In this document: in pieces, positions 26,607 to 34,307 of the stretch | How positions within the stretch are numbered: position 1 is the stretch's first letter | Layout: each line of letters opens with the position of its first letter | Source of the DNA: CAZONU01 sp965370045 | GTDB taxonomy: Bacteria > Planctomycetota > SZUA-567 > JAKLDR01 | Reading direction: 5' to 3' | Assembly: GCA_965370045.1 (NCBI GenBank) | Contig: CBDUSI010000002.1 | Coordinates: 1 to 64,000 of the forward strand | Length of the DNA: 64,000 bases | Notes under the pieces: model-generated | What the model saw: only the letters and a program-made list of their open reading frames with translations | Told to the model about the DNA's origin: nothing | Database searches by the model: none | Made by a program: the position numbers and the translations under genes

Positions 26607-27200
26607 ATGACTGAAGCTGAGACAACACCGGGGAAGAGCCGAGCACTCAGAGGGGCGCTCTGGATTCTGGTGATCCTCCTCTCCGGGGGAACGATTGCCG
26701 CGGTTATCAGCATCTCATTGTTACGGTCACGACGCAACACCGTAGCTATGCGCGCCCACTTGGAGATCAACTCGGTAGGCTCTATGCGCGCCTACGCCGA
26801 GGCCCAAGCCATGTTCCACAGTGAACGCTTTCAACGCGGCGGAACGCTGGGGTACGCAACGCCCTACACCCTGCTCAAGTCTCACCTGGACGGCAGCGGC
26901 CAGAGCATCGACCTAATCGACACGGCCTTCGCCGCCGCCGAGGGCCCGGGCGCACCACCCAAGCACGGCTACGTCTTCTTGGACATGAAGACCATCGGCG
27001 GGGAGCCCATCAACTGGGTGGACGACTTCGCCCTCTGCGGAACGCCCGCGAGGTACGGCAAGACCGGCTGCCGGACTTTCATCGTCAAGACCGGCGGCAC
27101 CGTCTGGGGCAAGGATCTGGGCGAAAGCCGGCTGCTGACCGACTTCCCCAACGACATCGAGAGCCAGGGTTGGAAGAAGGTCGAGGCCGAGCGTGACTGA
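26607..27200 (+). CDS. Pilin-like protein 2
   Basis: 197 residues. Short cytoplasmic N terminus, membrane helix (about 17-41), then LEINSVGSMRAYAEAQAMFH, ATPYTLLKSHLDG, HGYVFLDMKTIGG, NWVDDFALCGTPARYGKTG and TFIVKTGGTVWGKDLGES, blocks shared with proteins 3 and 4. The ATG at 26607 follows GGAG closely; a TTG 15 bases upstream overlapping the previous stop is the alternative. The GYxF...P.YG.TG.RTF layout is that of short pilin-like proteins seen in Acidobacteria and planctomycetes. No prepilin cleavage motif. Confidence 0.7.
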   Translation: MTEAETTPGKSRALRGALWILVILLSGGTIAAVISISLLRSRRNTVAMRAHLEINSVGSMRAYAEAQAMFHSERFQRGGTLGYATPYTLLKSHLDGSGQSIDLIDTAFAAAEGPGAPPKHGYVFLDMKTIGGEPINWVDDFALCGTPARYGKTGCRTFIVKTGGTVWGKDLGESRLLTDFPNDIESQGWKKVEAERD

Positions 27201-27768
27201 GTCCGAGGCCCCCGCACGACCGCCTGGCGACGGCAAGAAGGCCCTCGGGGCCCTTATCGGCACGCTGGGCGTCCTGGTCATTCTGGGGGCCATCGGCGCG
27301 CTGGCCTTCTCCTGGTACGTGAGGCGCCAGCGCGAGCGGGAAGTGGTCGGGCTGATGTGGTCCTATGCCGAGGCCCAGGTCATGTACCACCGCAACGACT
27401 GGGTCGGCAGCGGCACCCTCGGTGTGCTGGAGTACGCCACGCCCTACACGCTGCTCAACACCCAGAACGATAACACCGGAACCCCCATCGACCTCGTTGA
27501 CTCAACCTTCGCCGCCGCGCGCGGCGAGGACGGGATTCCCAAGCACGGCTACCTCTTCATGGACATGAACGCCATCGGCGGAGTGGTCTTCAACTGGGTC
27601 GACGACTTCGGCTTGTGTGCCACTCCGGCCTACTACGGCCGGGCCTACCGGCGGACCTTCATCGTGTGCACCAACGGCACGGTTTTCTACAAAGACCTGG
27701 GCGAAAGCCGGTTCGTCACCGACTATCCCGCAGACCCCACCGCCGCCGGCTGGGTGATCGCCGAGTGA
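27193..27768 (+). CDS. Pilin-like protein 3
   Basis: 191 residues; GTG start overlapping the previous gene by eight bases. Membrane helix (about 19-40), then SYAEAQVMYHRNDWVGSGTL, EYATPYTLLNTQ, GYLFMDMNAIGG, NWVDDFGLCATPAYYGRAYR and TFIVCTNGTVFYKDLGES. Closest to protein 4 over the globular part, although its helix lacks the AIPSL tail. It ends AGWVIAE, like protein 4 (AGWIIAE). Probably arose by duplication within the cluster. Confidence 0.7.
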   Translation: MTESEAPARPPGDGKKALGALIGTLGVLVILGAIGALAFSWYVRRQREREVVGLMWSYAEAQVMYHRNDWVGSGTLGVLEYATPYTLLNTQNDNTGTPIDLVDSTFAAARGEDGIPKHGYLFMDMNAIGGVVFNWVDDFGLCATPAYYGRAYRRTFIVCTNGTVFYKDLGESRFVTDYPADPTAAGWVIAE

Positions 27769-27799
27769 GCCGCCGCCGGCTTCCCCCTTCGGGAATACC

Positions 27800-27828
27800 T
27801 TGCCGCCGGGCGGGGCCCCGGGTACAAT
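27800..27828 (+). promoter_or_regulatory. Promoter of pilin-like gene 4
   Basis: TTGCCG, 17 bases, TACAAT (4/6 and 5/6). It suggests that the fourth paralogue, and possibly the tpiA block after it, can be transcribed separately from the first three. Confidence 0.5.
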
Positions 27829-27863
27829 AGCGCGGTCGTCAGTTAGATAGATGGAGGTAGAGA

Positions 27864-28448
27864 ATGGCTAACGGAGAAGAACCCAAGAAGAGCAACGTCC
27901 TGCTCTGGGTGGTGCTGGGCTGCGGGGGCGTGCTGGCGCTGGTGGCTGTCGTGTCCATCGTCGCGGCCATCGCCATACCCAGCCTGATGCGCGCGCGACG
28001 CACCACCCTGGAGGTCAACTCGGTCGGCTCCATGCGCGCCTACGCCGAGGCCCAGGTCATGTTCCACCGCAACGACTGGCCCGGCAGCGGCACCCCCGGC
28101 GTGCTGGAATACGCCACCCCCTACACGTTGCTCAGCACTCAGGTCGACGCCAACGGCCTGCCCATTGACCTTATCGACGCGGCCTTCGCCGGCGCCGCGG
28201 GCGTGGGCGCACCACCCAAGCACGGGTACGTATTCAAGGACATGGCCACCATCGGCGGGGTGCCCATCAATTGGGTGGACGACTTCGGCCTCAGCGGCCT
28301 GCCCTCCACCTACGGGCGCACCGGCTACCGGACCTTCATCATCAATACCCAAAGCACGGTGTTCGGCACGGACCAGGGGCGCGGCGGAACCTTCGTGGCG
28401 GACTACCCCAACGACACCGTGGCAGCCGGCTGGATAATAGCGGAGTAG
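27864..28448 (+). CDS. Pilin-like protein 4
   Basis: 194 residues. The membrane helix ends AAIAIPSLMRARRTTLEVN, the classic end of a pilin-type alpha1 helix, then SVGSMRAYAEAQVMFHRNDW and a globular domain with ATPYTLLSTQV, HGYVFKDMATIGG, INWVDDFGLSGLPSTYGR. The residues preceding the helix (EEPKKSNVLLWVVLGCGG) do not form a class III signal. Shine-Dalgarno GGAGG ten bases before the ATG and its own promoter. Best preserved of the four and useful as family reference. Confidence 0.75.
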   Translation: MANGEEPKKSNVLLWVVLGCGGVLALVAVVSIVAAIAIPSLMRARRTTLEVNSVGSMRAYAEAQVMFHRNDWPGSGTPGVLEYATPYTLLSTQVDANGLPIDLIDAAFAGAAGVGAPPKHGYVFKDMATIGGVPINWVDDFGLSGLPSTYGRTGYRTFIINTQSTVFGTDQGRGGTFVADYPNDTVAAGWIIAE

Positions 28449-28486
28449 ATTCCCGGAAAGAAGACGAGGGACGGAGGACCGACTTC

Positions 28487-29239
28487 ATGCGTCGCAAGTT
28501 CGTGGCCGGCAACTGGAAGATGAACAAGACTGGCGAGGAGGGCGCGGGCCTGGTCAAGGAACTCGTCCAGGCGCTGGCCGACACCGACAGCGCCGACGTG
28601 GCCGTCTGCCCGCCATTCACCGCGTTGAGCGCGGTGGCCGCCGAGCTCCGGGGGTCGCGCATCGAGCTCGGTGCTCAGAATATGCACGCCGAGAGCTCCG
28701 GGGCCTTCACCGCGGAGATCAGCGCCGGGATGCTGCTGGCCGCCGGCTGCAAATACGTTATCCTGGGCCATTCCGAGCGCCGCGGTCTCTTCGGCGAGAC
28801 CGACGAGATGGTCAACCGCAAGCTGCACGCCGCGCTGGAGGCCGGCCTCTCGCCGATCGTCTGCGTGGGCGAGAAGCTCGACGAGCGCGAGGCCGGCCGC
28901 ACCGAGGAGGTGGTCTCCGGCCAGGTCCGGAAATCCCTTGCGGAACTCGACGCCAAGGATATGATCAAGGTAACCGTGGCCTACGAGCCGGTCTGGGCCA
29001 TCGGCACCGGCAAGAACGCCACCCCGGACGAGGCCCAGAAGGTCCACGCGGGAATCCGCACGCTGCTGGCCGACACCTTCGGGAAGGCCTGCGCCGAGGC
29101 CGTGCGCATCCAGTACGGCGGCAGCGTCAAGCCGGCCAACGCCAAGGCCATACTGGCGCAGGCCGACGTGGACGGAGCGCTGGTCGGCGGCGCGAGCCTC
29201 AAGGCCGCGGACTTCGCGGCCATCGTGTGCGCCGGATAG
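28487..29239 (+). CDS. tpiA: Triosephosphate isomerase
   Basis: Interconverts dihydroxyacetone phosphate and glyceraldehyde 3-phosphate in glycolysis. 250 residues. Family motifs intact: FVAGNWKMNKT (substrate Asn and Lys), ILGHSERR (catalytic His), VAYEPVWAIGTGKNATPDEA (catalytic Glu and flexible loop), IQYGGSVKPANA, and VGGASLKAADF. The ATG at 28487 is right because MRRKFVAGNWKMN begins there; GGAGG lies upstream. First gene of a ten-gene co-directional block. Confidence 0.97.
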   Translation: MRRKFVAGNWKMNKTGEEGAGLVKELVQALADTDSADVAVCPPFTALSAVAAELRGSRIELGAQNMHAESSGAFTAEISAGMLLAAGCKYVILGHSERRGLFGETDEMVNRKLHAALEAGLSPIVCVGEKLDEREAGRTEEVVSGQVRKSLAELDAKDMIKVTVAYEPVWAIGTGKNATPDEAQKVHAGIRTLLADTFGKACAEAVRIQYGGSVKPANAKAILAQADVDGALVGGASLKAADFAAIVCAG

Positions 29240-29264
29240 GGTCTGAAGCTGGAGGCACCCTGAA

Positions 29265-29786
29265 GTGAAATCGTTCCTGTTGATAAGCGCCGGAGTCGTC
29301 TACGGCATCACCGCGCTGTTGCTCCTGGGCGCGGTGCTCCTGCAGGAGTCCAAGGGCGGGGGCCTGGCCGCGCTGGGCGGCACCCGCGCGGAGGGCGCCT
29401 TCGGGGCCTCGAACCCCCTGCGGCGGCTCACCGTGGTGCTCTCGATCATCTTCTTCCTGCTGGCCTCGGTTCTCTCCCTGGCCCTCGCGCCCAAGGGCAG
29501 CGCCACCAAGGGTCGCGACAAGCCGCCGCCGGCCGACGGCGGGGAAAAGGACGGGGAAAAGGACAAGGACGACAAGGACGACAAGGACGACAAGGACGAC
29601 AAGGGCAAGAAGGGCGTCGAGGTAGAGGCGCCCATCAAGGACGGCGATAAGAAGCCTCCCCCGCTTCCCAAGGATGGCAAGAAGCCCGCGCCGGAAGCAC
29701 CCAAGAAGGATGAAGCCAAGCCCGGCGAGAAAGCTCCGGCCGAGAAACCCGCCGGGAAGCCGGAAAAGAACCCCCCCGCCGGCTGA
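29265..29786 (+). CDS. secG: Preprotein translocase subunit SecG with long charged C-terminal tail
   Basis: 173 residues, about twice a usual SecG. Residues 1-75 are the standard subunit of SecYEG: two membrane helices and the conserved loop LLQESKGGGLAALGG...FGASNP. Residues 76-173 form a Lys/Asp/Pro-rich tail with tandem KDD (DNA unit GACAAGGAC repeated at 29562-29603), predicted disordered. GTG start. tpiA-secG adjacency is common in bacteria. Acidic/basic SecG tails occur in planctomycetes and relatives, function unknown. Confidence 0.9.
   Translation: MKSFLLISAGVVYGITALLLLGAVLLQESKGGGLAALGGTRAEGAFGASNPLRRLTVVLSIIFFLLASVLSLALAPKGSATKGRDKPPPADGGEKDGEKDKDDKDDKDDKDDKGKKGVEVEAPIKDGDKKPPPLPKDGKKPAPEAPKKDEAKPGEKAPAEKPAGKPEKNPPAG
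29562..29603 (+). repeat. 9-bp tandem repeat in secG
   Basis: Unit GACAAGGAC about 4.7 times, encoding Asp-Lys-Asp repeats in the SecG tail. Copy number is likely to vary by slippage in steps that keep the frame. Confidence 0.85.
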
Positions 29787-29847
29787 GCTGAAACCTCCCG
29801 TGGCCAGGCGCAAGCCCAAGTCCCGCAAGTCTCTTCCCGTCGAGAGC

Positions 29848-30726
29848 ATGACCGGCTTCGGCGCCGCCGGCGCCCGCGCTGGCGGCTTCCGCGCCGAGGT
29901 GGAGATGCGCGCGGTCAACGGCCGCTACCTCTCGCTCAAGGTCCGCCTGCCCGCGGAGTACGCCTCCCTGGAGGAGGATATCCGCCGGCATCTCAATGGT
30001 GAGCTGGGCCGCGGCAACGCGGAGCTCCGCGCCGAAATATACCCGGACGGCGCAGCCGGGTCGATGGAGATCGATCCCGGGCGCGTCGAGGCCTACGTCC
30101 GCAACTGGCGAAAGCTGGCCCGCCGGCTGAAGATCGAGGGCGATCTGCGCCTGGAGGTCCTGGCGGCCATGCCCCAGGTTTTCGCCCCGCCCCGCGAGCG
30201 CGCCGCGGCCCGCCGGGCGCGCGCCGCGCTTTCGGCGGCGACCAGGGACGCGCTCGAGAAGCTCAAGGCCATGCGCCGCCGGGAGGGCGCCGCGCTGGTC
30301 CGCAGCCTGGAGCGGGACCTGGGGGCCATCGAGCGGCTGCGCGGGCGCCTGGCCCGGCGCGCCCCCCAGGCGGTCAAGGTGCTGGTGTCCCGCACTGCGG
30401 AGCGGGTCGAGAAGCTGCTGGCGCGCTCCGCGGCCGCGACCGCGGGGGTCCGCGAGGAGGACCGCGCCCGGGAGCTGGCCTGGTGGGCGGACCGTTCCGA
30501 CGTCTCCGAGGAGATCGACCGCCTGGCCAGCCACCTGGGGCAGTTCCGGACGGCGCTGGCCCGCGGCGGGCCGGTCGGCAAGCGCCTGGACTTCCTGGTC
30601 CAGGAGATGCACCGCGAGGTCAACACCATCGGCTCCAAGGGCTCGGACACCGAGCTCTCCGGTCTGGTGGTGGAGGTCAAGCTCCAGATCGAGAAGCTCC
30701 GCGAGCAGGTCCAGAACCTGCTCTAG
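29848..30726 (+). CDS. yicC: YicC/YloC family endoribonuclease
   Basis: 292 residues, the usual length for the YicC family (endoribonuclease involved in RNA decay; related proteins regulate sRNA stability). N-terminal MTGFGAAGARAGGFRAEVEM and VNGRYLSLKVRLP; C-terminal DFLVQEMHREVNTIGSKGSD and LVVEVKLQIEKLREQVQNL are hallmark motifs. The ATG at 29848 starts directly at MTGFG; a GTG at 29800 would add 16 basic residues. The gene follows secG by 61 bp and precedes gmk, the order seen in many genomes. Confidence 0.92.
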   Translation: MTGFGAAGARAGGFRAEVEMRAVNGRYLSLKVRLPAEYASLEEDIRRHLNGELGRGNAELRAEIYPDGAAGSMEIDPGRVEAYVRNWRKLARRLKIEGDLRLEVLAAMPQVFAPPRERAAARRARAALSAATRDALEKLKAMRRREGAALVRSLERDLGAIERLRGRLARRAPQAVKVLVSRTAERVEKLLARSAAATAGVREEDRARELAWWADRSDVSEEIDRLASHLGQFRTALARGGPVGKRLDFLVQEMHREVNTIGSKGSDTELSGLVVEVKLQIEKLREQVQNLL

Positions 30727-30743
30727 GATAGGAAGCTGGAACC

Positions 30744-31385
30744 TTGGCGCCCGAAGAGCCCCGACCTCCCGACGGACTGCTCCTGGTGGTCTCCGGTCCC
30801 GGGGGCGCGGGCAAGAGCACGCTCTGCCAGCGGCTGGCCGCCGAAGGAGAGGACATCGCGCTGAGCGTCTCGACCACCACCAGAGAGCCGCGCCCCGGAG
30901 AGGTCGACGGTCAGCACTATTTCTTCACCTCGCGCGAGGAGTTCGAACGCGACGCGGCCGCCGGGCGGTTTGCCGAGCACGCCGAGGTGGCCGGCGACCT
31001 CTACGGCACGCCGCGGGAGTTCCTGGACGCCAAGCTGGCCGCCGGGGTCGACGTGGTCCTGGACATCGACGTGCAGGGCGCCGCCGGGGTGCGCGCGGCC
31101 TACGGGGAGCGCGCCGTGTCCGTCTTCCTGCTGCCGCCGGGCCGCGCGGTCCTGGAGGAGAGGCTCCGCGGCCGCAGCACCGACAGCGAGGCGCGCATCG
31201 CCGAGCGCCTGGAGCTGGCCGAACGGGAGATTGAATCCGCGCGCTCCGAGGAGTACAATTACCTGGTGATCAATGATCGCCTGGAGGACGCGCTCGCCGG
31301 CCTGGCAGCCGTCCGCCGGGCGGAACACGACCGCATCGCACGAAGGGGGAGCAGAGCAGCATGGGATTTGAAAACCTGGACATAG
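30744..31385 (+). CDS. gmk: Guanylate kinase
   Basis: Phosphorylates GMP to GDP with ATP. 213 residues. P-loop GPGGAGKST, SVSTTTREPRPGEVDGQHY (GMP-binding region), EHAEVAGDLYGTP, DIDVQGAAGVR, and the lid region LEERLRGRSTDSEARI. TTG start, close behind the yicC stop. The 3' end overlaps rpoZ by 25 bases, so the two are translationally linked; gmk-rpoZ-coaBC is a classic bacterial order. Confidence 0.95.
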   Translation: MAPEEPRPPDGLLLVVSGPGGAGKSTLCQRLAAEGEDIALSVSTTTREPRPGEVDGQHYFFTSREEFERDAAAGRFAEHAEVAGDLYGTPREFLDAKLAAGVDVVLDIDVQGAAGVRAAYGERAVSVFLLPPGRAVLEERLRGRSTDSEARIAERLELAEREIESARSEEYNYLVINDRLEDALAGLAAVRRAEHDRIARRGSRAAWDLKTWT

Positions 31386-31720
31386 AGCTCCTGGCCGAGA
31401 AGGCCGGGGGGCGCATCAAGTCCGCTTCGCTTGTCCAGAAGCGCATCCGCGAGCTGGAGCGCGGCTGGCCGTCGTTGCTGGCCACCACCGAGCGGGACCT
31501 GATCCAGGTCGCTCTCAGGGAGTTCACCGCTGACAAGATATGGCTGGTCAGCGGCGACGAGGCCGCCGAGCTTCGCGACCAGCGGCTGATCGAGGAGCAC
31601 GAGCGGGCCCGCGCCGTGGAGACCGCCCGCCGGGCCACCGACCTGGCGGCCGGAACCGCGCCGAGCATCCCCCGACCGGGACTGGGCGGAGCGCTGGGGC
31701 TCGGGGCTCAGAAGCCCTAG
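31361..31720 (+). CDS. rpoZ: RNA polymerase omega subunit
   Basis: 119 residues. Small subunit that helps assemble beta-prime in RNA polymerase. Divergent but with the omega pattern: start GFENLDIELLAEKAGGRI, KRIRELERGW, then IQVALREFTADKI, corresponding to the usual VxxRARQL and AxxEIxxGKI blocks. Main support is position directly after gmk and before coaC. Strong Shine-Dalgarno (AAGGGGGAG) inside gmk. C-terminal Gly/Pro tail. Confidence 0.8.
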   Translation: MGFENLDIELLAEKAGGRIKSASLVQKRIRELERGWPSLLATTERDLIQVALREFTADKIWLVSGDEAAELRDQRLIEEHERARAVETARRATDLAAGTAPSIPRPGLGGALGLGAQKP

Positions 31721-31733
31721 CCTGCGTCCGAAC

Positions 31734-32318
31734 ATGCTCAAGGGCCGCCGGATAATCCTGGGCGTCACCGGAGGCATCGCCGCCTACAAGGCGGCGGACC
31801 TGACCAGCAAGCTGGTCGCCGGCGGCGCCGAGGTCCGTTGCGTCCTCACCGAGTCGGCGACGCAGTTCGTGACCCCGCTGACCTTCCAGTCGCTCTCCGG
31901 CAACCCGGTGGCCGCCGACACCTTCGACCGTTCGGTCGACGCGTACCCGCACCTGGCCCTGGCCGATTGGGGCGAGGTTCTGGTCGTGGCCCCGGCCACG
32001 GCCAACATCCTGGGCAAGGCCGCCGCGGGCATCGCTGACGACGTGCTCACCACGGCGCTGCTTTCCTTCCCGGGTCCGGTGCTCTTCGCCCCGGCGATGA
32101 ACGTCAAGATGTGGGAACACCCGGCGGTGGCCGAGAACGTTGAAACCCTGCTGGCCCGCGGCGCGAACTTCGCGGGACCGGGACGCGGGCGGCTGGCCTG
32201 CGGCCAAGTCGGAGTGGGGCGCATGGCCGAGGTCCCGGAGATCATCGAAGCCATCGGGAGCCTCCTGCCGGGAAAGGACAAGAACAAGGAGAAGGGGAGG
32301 CGGAGGCGCAAGACTTGA
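31734..32318 (+). CDS. coaC: Phosphopantothenoylcysteine decarboxylase (separate CoaC)
   Basis: 194 residues: the flavin-dependent decarboxylase half of what is usually bifunctional CoaBC; converts phosphopantothenoylcysteine to phosphopantetheine in coenzyme A synthesis. HFCD-fold motifs: ILGVTGGIAAYKAADL, AYPHLALADW (active-site His region), VAPATANILGKAAAGIADD, APAMNVKMWEHPA, and the Cys-containing substrate flap RLACGQVGVGRM. Ends with a lysine-rich stretch (KDKNKEKGRRRRK) where the linker to CoaB would be. The stop overlaps the coaB start as TTGA. Confidence 0.93.
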   Translation: MLKGRRIILGVTGGIAAYKAADLTSKLVAGGAEVRCVLTESATQFVTPLTFQSLSGNPVAADTFDRSVDAYPHLALADWGEVLVVAPATANILGKAAAGIADDVLTTALLSFPGPVLFAPAMNVKMWEHPAVAENVETLLARGANFAGPGRGRLACGQVGVGRMAEVPEIIEAIGSLLPGKDKNKEKGRRRRKT

Positions 32319-32992
32319 AGCTGCTGGTGACCGCCGGTCCCACCTGCGAAGATATTGACGAGGTCCGCTACCTGACCAATCGCTCCACCGGGAAGATGGG
32401 CTGTGCCGTGGCTGCCGTGGCCGCGGAGCGCGGGCATCAGGTGCTGCTGGTCTGCGGCCCGACGCATCATCCTGTGCCCCAAGGGGTTGCGGTTACGAAT
32501 GTGCGCAGCACCCGGGACATGCTGGAGGCCTGCCTGGGCCTCTTCCCGGACTGCGCCGCCATGGTGGCCGCCGCCGCGGTGGCCGACTACCGGCCTGCCG
32601 GGCCGGCGGGCGGCAAGCTCAAGAAATCCGAGGGGGACCTGGTCCTGCGCCTGGAACGCAACCCTGATATTGCCAAGGAGTTAGCCAAGGCCAAGCGTCC
32701 TGGGCAGGTCATCGTCGGGTTCGCTTTGGAGGCCACTAATATATCTGAATCTCGCTCCAGTGCGGAGGCCAAGCTGGCCGATAAGAAACAGGACATGGCC
32801 GTGCTCAACGGCCCGGCGGCAATGGGTGCGGCCGGGGCGGAGGTGTCCTTCTTCACGCCGGAGGAGGGCTGGACCGAGCCGGAAGTCCTGGACAAGACCG
32901 CGGTGGCTTGTCGCATTGTCGACTACCTGGAAGCGAGGTTAAGCGAGCCCCATGAAGCTGACAGTGGAGGTCGCCCGCAGGGCAGGGACTGA
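32315..32992 (+). CDS. coaB: Phosphopantothenate-cysteine ligase (separate CoaB)
   Basis: 225 residues: the ligase half of CoaBC, joining cysteine to phosphopantothenate using a nucleotide triphosphate. Motifs: [63 protein letters not shown] (the KxKK catalytic region), [12 protein letters not shown] start overlapping coaC by four bases. The 3' end overlaps dut by 41 bases. Split coaC/coaB genes next to each other instead of one fused gene are the less common arrangement. Confidence 0.93.
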   Translation: MKLLVTAGPTCEDIDEVRYLTNRSTGKMGCAVAAVAAERGHQVLLVCGPTHHPVPQGVAVTNVRSTRDMLEACLGLFPDCAAMVAAAAVADYRPAGPAGGKLKKSEGDLVLRLERNPDIAKELAKAKRPGQVIVGFALEATNISESRSSAEAKLADKKQDMAVLNGPAAMGAAGAEVSFFTPEEGWTEPEVLDKTAVACRIVDYLEARLSEPHEADSGGRPQGRD

Positions 32993-33407
32993 AGACCTGC
33001 CGCTGCCCGCCTATCAGAGCGAACACGCCAGCGGCATGGATCTGCTCGCCGCGGTCGAGGAACCGCTGACCATCGAGCCGGGCAAGCGCGCGCTGGTTCC
33101 CACCGGCCTGTTCATCGCCGTGCCGCCCGGTTACGAGGCCCAGGTCCGGGCTCGCAGCGGGCTGACGATCAAGAAGGGCATCTGCGTCCTCAACGGTCCG
33201 GGAACGGTCGACGCTGACTACCGCGGCGAGGTCGGCGTGATCCTGGCCAACCTCGGCGACGAGTCCTTCACCATCGAGCGGGGCATGCGCATCGCGCAGA
33301 TGGTCATCGCCCCAGTGGTCCAGGTCGAGCTGCGCAAAGTGGAGAAGCTTCCCGACACCCAGCGCGGTGCCGGAGGTTTCGGCAGCTCGGGAGTGAAGGG
33401 CAGCTAG
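32952..33407 (+). CDS. dut: dUTP diphosphatase
   Basis: Hydrolyses dUTP to dUMP, keeping uracil out of DNA and feeding thymidylate synthesis. 151 residues, trimeric dUTPase family. All five motifs: ASGMDLLA (1), [11 protein letters not shown] (2), [13 protein letters not shown] with catalytic Asp (3), [10 protein letters not shown] (4) and [10 protein letters not shown] (5, the C-terminal arm). Begins inside the coaB 3' end. Weak Shine-Dalgarno, so translation may depend on coupling. Confidence 0.95.
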   Translation: MKLTVEVARRAGTEDLPLPAYQSEHASGMDLLAAVEEPLTIEPGKRALVPTGLFIAVPPGYEAQVRARSGLTIKKGICVLNGPGTVDADYRGEVGVILANLGDESFTIERGMRIAQMVIAPVVQVELRKVEKLPDTQRGAGGFGSSGVKGS

Positions 33408-33410
33408 ACG

Positions 33411-34301
33411 ATGAGCGTCTTCGCGGCTCTCCCCCTGCTGGCCGCCGCGGTCACGGAAAGCGGCCCGCCGGTCGCCGAGGGCATCGGCCTCTGGGAGGGC
33501 GTGTTCCTGGGCCTGGTGCAGGGCCTCACCGAGTTCATCCCGGTCTCTTCCAGCGGGCACCTGGCCGTGGGACACATGATCAAGGCGTGGTTGAGCGACG
33601 GTCCGGAAAGGGCCATGACCGCCGCCGAGTTGGCTTCCAACCGGGCCTTCGACGTGGCCGTGCACGCGGCCACGCTGCTCGTCATGCTGCTCTACTTCCG
33701 CGACGAGGTGCTGGCTATCATCAACAAGCGCCCCAAGCTCATCGGCCTGATCGTGCTGGGCTGCGTTCCCGCAGTGGCGGCGGGCCTGTTCGCGGGCTCC
33801 TGGTTCGAAAGCCTGGCGACCAGCGCCTACCTGGTGGGCGCGGCTTTCATGGTCAACGGGCTGTTCCTGATCGCCTCCAAGTTCTTCGGGATCGAGACCA
33901 AGCGCCTGGAGGATCTGCGCCCCTCCGACTCTCTCCTGGTGGGGCTGAGCCAGGCGGTGGCCATCACGCCCGGAATCAGCCGCTCGGGGATGACCATCAC
34001 CAGCGGTCTGATCTGCGGGCTGCGCCGCAACGAGGCCTTCGTCTTCAGCTTCCTACTGGGCATGCCGGTAATCGCCGGGGCGGCGGCCTACAAGCTGAAG
34101 AGCATCGGGCAGCTGGCCGTTTCGGAGTCGTGGCTGGGCCTGGCCGGCGGCTTCGTGGCCGCGTTCCTTTCGGGATTGGTGGCAGTGTGGTTCCTGGCCA
34201 AGCTGGTCAAGCGCAGGAATCTGTTGCCCTTCGGACTCTACACCCTGGCGCTGGGATTGGTAATCATCGGCGTCAAGATCGCCCAAGCCATCTGGAGCTA
34301 G
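33411..34301 (+). CDS. uppP: Undecaprenyl-diphosphatase
   Basis: 296-residue integral membrane enzyme dephosphorylating undecaprenyl diphosphate to recycle the lipid carrier for peptidoglycan and LPS. BacA/UppP motifs: LGLVQGLTEFIPVSSSGHL (Glu-rich motif 1) and TPGISRSGMTI (motif 2 with the catalytic Ser/Arg), each in an inverted membrane repeat; about eight helices. Four bases after dut. Supports a peptidoglycan-containing wall. Confidence 0.95.
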   Translation: MSVFAALPLLAAAVTESGPPVAEGIGLWEGVFLGLVQGLTEFIPVSSSGHLAVGHMIKAWLSDGPERAMTAAELASNRAFDVAVHAATLLVMLLYFRDEVLAIINKRPKLIGLIVLGCVPAVAAGLFAGSWFESLATSAYLVGAAFMVNGLFLIASKFFGIETKRLEDLRPSDSLLVGLSQAVAITPGISRSGMTITSGLICGLRRNEAFVFSFLLGMPVIAGAAAYKLKSIGQLAVSESWLGLAGGFVAAFLSGLVAVWFLAKLVKRRNLLPFGLYTLALGLVIIGVKIAQAIWS

Positions 34302-34307
34302 TCCGCC

